The notes beneath the pieces were generated by a model. That model worked only from the letters and a program-made list of their open reading frames with translations. It was not told the DNA's origin and did no database searches. From Gracilaria vermiculophylla (lineage: Eukaryota > Rhodophyta > Florideophyceae > Gracilariales > Gracilariaceae), in contig JAHNZQ020000049.1 in the NCBI GenBank assembly GCA_019155205.2, forward strand, positions 441,763-468,394: a stretch of 26,632 nucleotides of DNA, in the 5' to 3' direction. Position 1 is the first letter of the stretch, and every line of letters starts with the position of its first letter. Positions 19,453 through 26,632 of the stretch are shown piece after piece. The translations under genes and the position numbers were made by a program.

Positions 19453-20030
19453 TGTAGTACAGTGGCTCCTAAGAGAAAAATGGTGGTGCGGCCGTATGGT
19501 ATAATATTCCTAAGGAGGGCTTGTATTTTATTAGCTGGGCCACGTGGTGCAGAATTCCGCCTGCGTGCGCTACAGTATCCTTAAAGGACGGTAGAATTGT
19601 TATTTACTTTAGATGATTTACGCAGGTAATTAATACAGTAGTGAAACCTGCTGAGGAGGGCTCCCGGCTTGATACTAAATCTACCGGTTGAGCTCCACCT
19701 CTGGGAAAGTAAAGGTAAGCACCCTTGAGTCTTCATCTACTTTTCCGGTTGGAGTCTCTCGTCGATCAACTGATGTTTTTAAGCCGCCGATACCCAGGTC
19801 GTATCATAGCAGCGCCTGTAGGAGCATTGTCCGCCCAGTGAACCTCCCCCTCCACTTGGTGTTTGCGGATACCCTTAAAGAATTCCCCCGGCTCGCGACA
19901 GCGGATACCGGAGACCACCTTTACGAACACGCACCTTTGGAGTCAACAAAAACTCCTAACGGACGTTGTGCTTTACTACCTCGAGAGGAGGGCTGACAGT
20001 ACCACAACAGTCCATCTACATGGCCATAAT
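19453..20030 (+). repeat. Inverted repeat, right arm (LTR-like or TIR)
   Basis: This is the partner of 7915-8489. It starts at TGTAGTACAGTG (19453-19464) and carries the same ordered blocks. Homology fades after about 20030. A near-match of the 12-base start in reverse complement, CAGTGTACTACA, lies at 20181-20192. Positions 19453-20192 could therefore be a 740-base unit with 12-base terminal inverted repeats (11/12), flanked by AGT on both sides. A conserved-looking frame (19688-19996, plus strand) shares PPIPRS(Y/F)HSSAC with the other arm, where it has stops. Confidence 0.7.
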
Positions 20031-20192
20031 ACTGCCGTGTGGGTGCCTGGCACACTGCTTACCCTACTGTAGCGCCCTGTTAGAAATGAAACAATACCAT
20101 CCCAAACTAAACTACCTATTTCTGATTGGACTGCGAGCTCAACGGCTTCGGCACACATCCGACCAGTACAGTGCTTTGCTCAGTGTACTACA

Positions 20193-20519
20193 AGTATTCA
20201 TTTCATGCTTGAGACTATACTAAAACTACCATTTTTTAATGGTGTATTAAGCCTATTCTCAGACGCCAATTCATGATGAACTAAAAAACATGCAAAATAT
20301 TTCTGCGCTACATCAAAATTTCCAATTAGGTTATTATTATTATTAGAGAACTAATAAAAAACACTGAAACAAAAGCAAAGCCTCAACATGGGGTTATAAT
20401 TGAAATTGAATTTCACTTTCAATGTTCATTTTGTTGTTTTTAAAGATACGTAAAGGGCTATTGTGGGGAAATATTCCAAAGGGGATATTACAATGAAAGA
20501 TGTTCTAAAGTGTTTCTCG
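20193..20519. other. AT-rich region with a short TTA microsatellite
   Basis: No gene is seen. Positions 20331-20345 are five copies of TTA. No other repeat or RNA gene was noticed. Confidence 0.5.
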
Positions 20520-21180
20520 CGAGGTAGTTCAGGGGCAGAGCCTTCCTCGGGCAACGTACACGAGCCGGGCGTAACTATATGGCCGAGCCATTGCAACGGA
20601 TGCAGGAGGAAGACGAGTGGAGAAGCCGCAGATCCGGCAAGTCCTGTGTTTGAGGCAGCTTCCGTAGGTACGTTGAGATTTCCCTGTAATATGTCGGGTT
20701 ATCTCGGCGCGGCTGGGTAATATAGTCTGCCGCGTGGCTATCCGGCAGGCCGCTTTGTACGGGCGGACGTGGTCCGAAAGGGGTAAACCGGGGATCTGAT
20801 GTGGATAACCTCGTACGAGGGCGAACCTGAAAGAAGGAAGGAATAGACCACACAATGGTTCTTGGCGTCAGGGGAGGTAGACGTTCGTAATCCACGGCGT
20901 ACGTCTTGAAGGTGGAGAGAGACACCCGCGTAGGCGGCAAGTTCGGACCGAAGATCCTGCTTGATCTGGTGTACTGAGCGCGAAGGCCGAAGTGCCGCCG
21001 AGCTAAGTACTATAGCTCTAGAGCCGAAATGGGCGAGAAATCTAATTTTATATAAGAGTAAAAAATACTAAAGAAATCGTGCAAGGCAGGCGCCAATCGG
21101 CGGCCAAACTGTAGCCATCGAGCAGCGCGCGGCTGCCGCTTGCGTGCCACGGCACGTGACTCGTGCCCGGTAGATTACTC
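20520..21180. other. GC-rich island, unresolved
   Basis: This is a sharp rise in GC within AT-rich DNA. Several short frames overlap: minus 20529-20855 (108 codons, TTG start, with HRTCRICG, which faintly recalls a Cys-rich knuckle), minus 20575-20940 (121 codons) and plus 20463-20720. None has a convincing start or family. A diverged coding fragment of a mobile element is possible but not shown. Confidence 0.3.
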
Positions 21181-22523
21181 CAGAACCCATCCCGCAAATG
21201 GACGCAAATCGCAGTCGCGACATTAACCGTTCTCAGAAGTGCTGCTTAACAGGAGTTCGGTGAACCGGCAAAGTGCCGAAAAAAGGCTCCCCGGAGGGCG
21301 TCGCACTTCAGCGATAAACTTCTAGAAAAAAGAAAAAAGTTAGAATTCCCAAAAGCATTATTAAAAGTATTTTTTAAAAAATGTTTTGGAAGAAAAACTG
21401 ATCCACTCAAATACTGCTTTACATAAAATATGAGAGCCATATATTTATAAAGGCTTTATGAAAAATCGATTTTGAACTGTGTACAAAATTTATGGCATTT
21501 GAAAAAGAGGTTTTTGTTTTTAAAAAAGAATGGAGAAATAAGTATAATATTCTTCACAAGAAAAAGAGAATTCTGGAAGTTCCAAACGCTTACGAGAAAA
21601 ACGAAAAGCGCAGTACTATTAAATAGTTGAAAATGTAGATCGTTTTATATTGGGAGTTATCCAAAAGGCATTGAATAGACAGCGGGCCTTCTTTGTAGTT
21701 AATACAAACAACACAGTTCTTAATTTATAGTGTTTTGCTGAAAACTTTCCTCTTGTACTCAGTCTAAACCTGTTTTTGCGTACGAAGAATTCTAAATTTT
21801 AGTTGTTTCTGCGAGGTGAGGATCAAAAAAAACCAAAAACATCAAGTTGTTTGATATAGAGATGCTTGCTAAATATGACTAATCTACCACAGAGCTTCAC
21901 AGAGCAGGCATTTTTATATTAATAAATTACATGTACTACTGATCTAAGAGCTGCGTTTGTGATGCGTTTTATAGACTTTCAAACCCTTCACTGACAATTA
22001 TCAGGCATCAATACATCGGGGCGGAGAAACACAAGTATTGACGGAAGAAAGATAAGAAGCCAAGGTCTTGCAATAAAACAAAACTGCGTTTAATGTGTTC
22101 AAAGCTCTGTACAGCTCAACGTACATGGTGCTCCATAATCACAACTCCCCAACACAGTCCACCTAAAACATACTATACATTAGGTCTCGCTTATCGTCTA
22201 TGTAGCATCTTTCCAAGACGTTAAGTACATCGTCTTCTTTCCACTACAAGTGGCTCACAGCCTTCCATGTTTCTGACAATAAAAGCCTTAAATCTTCAAC
22301 AAAGACTCCAAGCATAAATTTAACAGTGCTATTACCCAAAAACGTAGGCATTATAGATTCCTAATTGCTAAGTTTCTAAAACTTCCTGCAATTCACGCTT
22401 TTCTGAAAGGAAATTCCGTAAAATTACTCATCCTTTCGATATTTTGGAACAGAATAATGCGCCAATACACACTTTATATTTAATAGAAATCTAGGCTCAA
22501 TAAAGAGATATATCTTTTTTAAA
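21181..22523. other. AT-rich gene-poor region
   Basis: No open frame longer than about 65 codons is seen, nor any recognised motif, long repeat or RNA gene on either strand. Confidence 0.5.
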
Positions 22524-22555
22524 GTGGTTGGCGCGCTCGCGGACTTTAAATCCGA
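22524..22555 (+). other. Half-tRNA-like motif
   Basis: GTGGTTGGCGCGCTC resembles a tRNA D-arm/A-box. It is followed by GCGGACTTTAAATCCGA, which can form an anticodon-like stem (four pairs) with a seven-base loop. No T-arm or GGTTCGANTCC B-box follows at normal spacing and no acceptor stem is visible, so it is not a functional tRNA. It could be a tRNA-derived remnant such as a SINE head, or chance. Confidence 0.25.
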
Positions 22556-22797
22556 TCAAGAACGTTAAAGATTAGGTAGCTGAGATGGTTCATGGGGAAA
22601 AAGGCAATGGCGGACAATTCTTGAACTGAAAAACTGCATCTAAAACTGCTAAAAATCCATAACAATATTAATTGTAGGAAAGTACATCGCGTCGAATCCC
22701 GAAACAATGAATTAGCGTTACAACGTACAGCAAAAAAGAATACAAAACAAAGTACTGATTGTCTCACAGTAAAGCGTTGTTAGTGAAAAGAATATGT

Positions 22798-22945
22798 TTT
22801 GAAACGGGTTTTCCACCTTCGTCGAAAACCGTTTAAAGACTTCAAGTTTTTCTGACACCCATTTTGGTAGGCCTAAAAAGTAGTAAAAGTTTTTTGCGGT
22901 TTTTTGACGTTTCACAGCATGTCAAATGTTTATGAAACAGTCTGT
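22798..22945 (+). repeat. Dispersed repeat, copy 3 of 3
   Basis: The blocks TTTGAAACGGGTTTTCC, CACCCATTTTGGTAG, AAAGTTTTTTGCGGTTTT and TGAAACAGTCTGTACAT align with 6976-7110, and partly with 120-240. No Tc1-like transposase follows. The repeat ends near a GC-rich island. Confidence 0.5.
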
Positions 22946-23025
22946 ACATCAAACGCCCTCGTCAAAAAGAAGGCCAACGCACCGCCTCACTGGAGTAGGC
23001 CGCTGCGTTCGCTCGCGTAACCGCC

Positions 23026-23868
23026 TTACCCTCCCGTGCTATCCTCAACGGTACGCCCAGCTGCCCCCGCAGCGATCTGCAACGCACGGAAGCACAGCGC
23101 GCGGGGCGGCATACAGCGCGCCCCAGGATGGCGCCCACATGAGGAGCACTGTGGGCGGCTGCGCGGGTGGCATGCGGAGGGTGTCCTCAGCGCAGTTGCC
23201 AATTGAGCGACAGCAGCCACATGCGCGACTGTATGATCATTGATCATTAATTTTCGTGCGCCAGCTGTCAGCCGGCGCAGAGCGTGGCGCGAGGCGGAGA
23301 TTGTTTTCGCCGCGGCGCTGGGCCACCGCCAAGTCCCCAAACTGCGGCGGCGGCTGTGGCGGGAAGAGAGCTGCGCACCGCCACGATGCGCGGTGAGCAG
23401 CGGCGCCAGCATGGGTAGGCGCGCCGCGGTGCGGTGTGTATACCACCCGCTTCTGCGCATGCGTGTAACGCACTGCCTGTTTCCGCGTTTCCGCGTTGCT
23501 GCCTTGGCCCATCTGGCGCGTGCGAGTATTGCTTGGGTTGTAATGTGTCTCGCCCAAGCAGTTTCCCTTTTGCGCCGCGGGCGCAGAGCTTTGCGCGGCT
23601 GTCTTGCAGGTATCAGTTCAACATCCAAACTCTCGCGAAGCTTCTTTGTTTTCCAACTTTGGAACTCAAGGCCCAACGCTGTTTCGTTTTCTTGCAGCTT
23701 TTTGAATCTTTGAAATGTCATGTTAAATGGAGTGTCCTGGCTTTCTTCTTTGAAAATATTTGCTTTTGGGACAAAGTACAAGACGCCTGGTATCCACAAC
23801 GTAGCATTTTCACCATTGCAACAGTGTTGGCAATGAAGTTCAGTGTGTCGCGTGTCCCATGCCGTGGT
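23026..23868 (-). CDS. Unexplained open frame, N-terminal part protein-like
   Basis: The minus strand is open for 280 codons between TGA 23869 and a TAG at 23026. The first 100 codons (23868 to about 23570) look like real protein: a Cys/His cluster HCQHCCNG, then ATLWIPGVLYFVP, then a charged helical region containing QRFKKLQENE. The rest lies in a GC-rich island (22990-23620) and is Arg/Ala-rich, probably non-genuine. No ATG precedes the protein-like part. A second minus frame (23718-23924) and a plus frame (23434-23994) overlap it. It may be an exon or a gene fragment joined to foreign GC-rich DNA. No family is recognised. Confidence 0.25.
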   Translation of the reverse strand, partial: TTAWDTRHTELHCQHCCNGENATLWIPGVLYFVPKANIFKEESQDTPFNMTFQRFKKLQENETALGLEFQSWKTKKLRESLDVELIPARQPRKALRPRRKRETAWARHITTQAILARARWAKAATRKRGNRQCVTRMRRSGWYTHRTAARLPMLAPLLTAHRGGAQLSSRHSRRRSLGTWRWPSAAAKTISASRHALRRLTAGARKLMINDHTVAHVAAVAQLATALRTPSACHPRSRPQCSSCGRHPGARCMPPRALCFRALQIAAGAAGRTVEDSTGG

Positions 23869-23994
23869 TCAAAAATCGCAATCAACTGCGGTGAAAGCTG
23901 CATAAAGCTACCGCCGTTTGTCACAACTCACATCAAAAGATGTCAATGTTTCAGGTTGAAATTGAAACAAGCTTTGGTGTGGTGTTTTTATTGA

Positions 23995-26537
23995 AAAACA
24001 GTTGAGCAACTCCGTCGCTCTTGCGCTGGTTCGCTGTACGTGTCCCGTGACTTTTCATAGTTTTTGGAAGAAATTCGGACTTGTCGGTTTTTATTTGCAC
24101 TGGACGACCTGAATTAAGTTCAGTACTTGCATTATCTTTCGGACACCGGGCTTAATTGAAACTACATGTTTATTCTATCGTATCATTTATTTGGGAAGGA
24201 AACCGTCCATATTTTTTCTCCGTTAGAGCAAGTAGCTCTCCTCATTATATTTGCAGAGTTGAGTTGAGGACGAAATTCCTTCTGTCGGAGGCGTTGTATA
24301 AAACGACGTATTTAAGACGTTCGGACACTTCCCTGTCGAACTGCTGGTTTATGTTTGAATATGGTAAACTAAGCTCACTAGCTGACGTGAACCTGTGACG
24401 GCAATTTGCGTACCGCATACCGGGAACACGGTGGAATGGTGGCGTCGCTGATTTACCTGACTGCCTACGAATAATCGTGGTGGAAACTGGATTTACTTAC
24501 GGAAGGGTGTTGGCCACAGCGAGGCTCAAATCAACGATATCTTGATGTTCAGGACACCCTAGTTGAGTATTCATCATAGGCTTTGCTGAAGATATTGTCA
24601 AATTAAACTAATCTAGTAATTATGACACTGAACTGAACTGCTTAAAAACCGCTCAGACAAGACGGAGAGATCCGAAAGTTCTCTGTCGGTCTTGTCATTC
24701 ATTTGAATATCATGACAGTTTTGTGGTGCTTGTCGTTAAAAACCCCAGGCTATGGCCCGGCATGTCCTTCAGACGTACGATGATGAATGGTACAAAGAAA
24801 CCGCTATTTTGGCCTTTACTCAGAATTTCAAGCAAAAAAAAGAGATTTGTGGGTCGCAGTGAGGGCAGAGAGAAGTTAAGATCACCTGATGAAGAAAATA
24901 CTCTTCCCACATTCTATTCTCTGATAAGTTTTGTTTTTTAATAAAGATGTGATAGATTGAGCAGAATATGATTGCATTGTACGGCAATTTCGTTAGATGA
25001 ACTATTCGGCAAGGCCTGATATCCGATAAATTTTGTATGCACTCAACATGTCAGTTAAATACGCTGAAGACGAAAAAAAGCCCTACGTATTGCTTTCTGT
25101 GTTCAAAAAAGGAAAGAGGCGGCACTTGAGAGCCCAACCAGATACCTACCCGGGGTCTCCTCGCGTTTAACTGACCAAGGCCTGGAGCACGTCTTGTGGA
25201 AGACCCTTTCCCTGGATTGATTCCAGCTCCCATTGAAGGGTTGACCTAATGTGGATTGTGCTACAAAGCTTCGATCGACTTCAATAGACGCAATCATGTT
25301 TTATCTTACCTTGGCTGGATTTGTACCGTTTTTCAAAATTGATCTAAATCTCTTTCTTCTAAAGTAGTCTACTCAGTTTCTACTAAAAAATAGTTTTCTA
25401 TATGTTTTCTATCACATACAATTTAAAAAGATATACCATGTCGTTCTATAGAACAATCTAGATCTTTCCAGACTGCCAAAAGTTTTAGTGATTTCCGAAA
25501 AGCTTCTGGAGCTTTCTATAACAGGAACGATTACTCTCGCACTTAATGAAATGCAATTTTTACCGGGGACTACCTACAGTGAAATAATCCTTGTCAGGAA
25601 CATGCGGGAAGTTCTCTAGGATTCTATCTGGAATGTTCTGATTCAATGCGCGTCACCTCATTTTGGACGAGAGGCACAGCTGTTGCACAAAAGTTTTTGG
25701 GGTCAGCGTTCTCCTCGAACAGTTCTTAATTTACCCCATGTCAGAAATGTCTAAGGTATTCCAAGCCAAGTAAGAATTGGTCGATCGACCGCACTAGGCA
25801 GACAATGTGAGCAAAGCGGGCTGAACTTGCTTTCCTTGCCGGTTTCCTTGCGGGCGGCGCTTGGCGCTGACACGCTGAACATAACATTCAAAGCTGCTGA
25901 AGTAGTAAGGGAGATTTTGGGTCCTACAAGGGTACAGCGCGAAAAGAGTAAAATGATATGAGAATCAATTACGATATTTTTTGTAGACAGAGAATCACAC
26001 CCACGAAGAGAACTTTGAAAAGCAGCTCGTTTTAAGCCACTGCATACACGGATTAACTACAAGCATACGTTAGATGCAGCTCAGCGTGGCTCGGAGAAAA
26101 AATCGGATCCGCAGCAGCAATGCCGTACCGTGTTGATGACGGTAACCAAGCTTTTTCCGCGAGCCATTCGAGCCGTGAACAGCGACATTGACAGTATCGT
26201 TACCTGTTTAATCGTTTCTGAGAATAAAAACAAAATATTGCGCCGCAAATTGCTTAACAAGCACCCGGAAATTACATTCTTTTTCTGATTGCCCTTCTGT
26301 GCGCTGTGAAGTTTCTGCTGTGGCCATATCTTGCAACCGGTCGTCGTCTACGGCCGCAGCTGAAAGTACCAACGGCTCTCAACCTGTGAATTTTATTGAT
26401 AACAGAGCTGGTGATTCTTCAAAACTGTTTGAGAGTCTTCATTTCAGCGCGTCTCCATAAAATCGCCTGCGAGAACCGAGGGTCTATAGAGTCTTCATTT
26501 AAGGACCAAGTTACTGTATGATAGGTTGGGATCTGAA
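23995..26537. other. Gene-poor region
   Basis: Weak frames only: plus 24723-24941, minus 24710-24910 and minus 25103-25297 (64 codons, ATG start). None has recognisable motifs. There is one hairpin at 24655-24696. Positions 25300-26537 show no open frame above about 60 codons, no RNA gene and no repeat until the terminal copy. Confidence 0.45.
24655..24696. repeat. Imperfect hairpin
   Basis: Arms GACAAGACGGAGAG (left) and CTCTGTCGGTCTTGTC (right) pair over about 13 bases with a two-base bulge, around a loop of about 11 bases. No gene is adjacent and no poly-T tract follows, so neither a terminator nor a small RNA is supported. Confidence 0.4.
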
Positions 26538-26632
26538 TATACAATTAACTTGAGGCTGTTTCGTGAGTTGGACAGGAAGCCGAAGCTTTTTAACCTACAC
26601 TGCAAGACAAACGGAGTGGCACCACGTTTTTT
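26538..26632 (+). repeat. 95-bp direct repeat, right copy, cut by window end
   Basis: It is 88/95 identical and gap-free to 236-330. It is still matching at the last base of the window, so it continues beyond. Confidence 0.8.

Noticed and set aside
23434..23994. Plus-strand 186-codon frame as a gene
   Set aside because: It has a GTG start, high Cys and Phe content typical of antisense reading, and crosses the GC junction. The minus frame looks more protein-like.
1..26632. Circular molecule inferred from the matching ends
   Set aside because: The repeats are 93% rather than fully identical, and the left copy starts 235 bases inside the window.
1..26632. CRISPR array, rRNA genes or bacterial-type operons
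   Set aside because: No regularly spaced repeats, rRNA signatures or tightly packed same-strand genes were seen.

Overview
This looks like a transposon-rich stretch of a eukaryotic nuclear genome. There are no ribosome-binding sites, operons or bacterial gene families. Nearly everything recognisable is the decayed remains of eukaryotic mobile elements: a Ty1/copia-type LTR retrotransposon, two Tc1/mariner-type transposases and a DUF7869-type transposon-associated protein. The one gene that looks intact encodes a small secreted protein and has a TATA box and a poly(A) signal. The species cannot be fixed from the sequence. The mix of elements would suit a red alga or an oomycete, but that is a guess from family distribution as I remember it. 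All domain calls were made by reading translations, without any database search.

Layout, left to right. Positions 1-480 hold two repeat fragments, and the second recurs at the far right end of the window. Positions 480-1840 show nothing convincing. Positions 1788-2420 (minus strand) carry the intact-looking secreted Thr/Gly-rich protein gene. Positions 2420-3460 have only weak open frames. Positions 3468-7710 form a nest: two broken Tc1-like transposases on the plus strand, with a broken DUF7869-type gene between them on the minus strand.

Positions 7915-8489 and 19453-20030 are diverged copies of one repeat in inverted orientation, about 11 kb apart. Between them lie unrecognised DNA (8490-10878), an unknown decayed open frame (10879-11244), a dead copia element (11590 to about 15976, minus strand; gag, protease, integrase, RT, RNase H and a probable 3' LTR), a GC-rich stretch without a recognised gene (15977-17435) and an unknown decayed 403-codon frame (17436-18644, minus).

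Positions 20193-26632 are mostly AT-rich and gene-poor. They contain two GC-rich islands (20520-21180 and 22990-23620), a half-tRNA-like motif (22524-22555), one unexplained open frame (23026-23868, minus) and the terminal repeat copy.

The genes do not form a pathway. The organising principle is repeated insertion and decay of mobile elements. The observations most worth following are the secreted protein gene with an in-frame intron-like segment, the inverted repeats and the 12-base motif shared by their ends and by three other sites, the G-to-A-type losses at catalytic and Trp codons of the copia element, and the unknown 17.4-18.6 kb reading frame.
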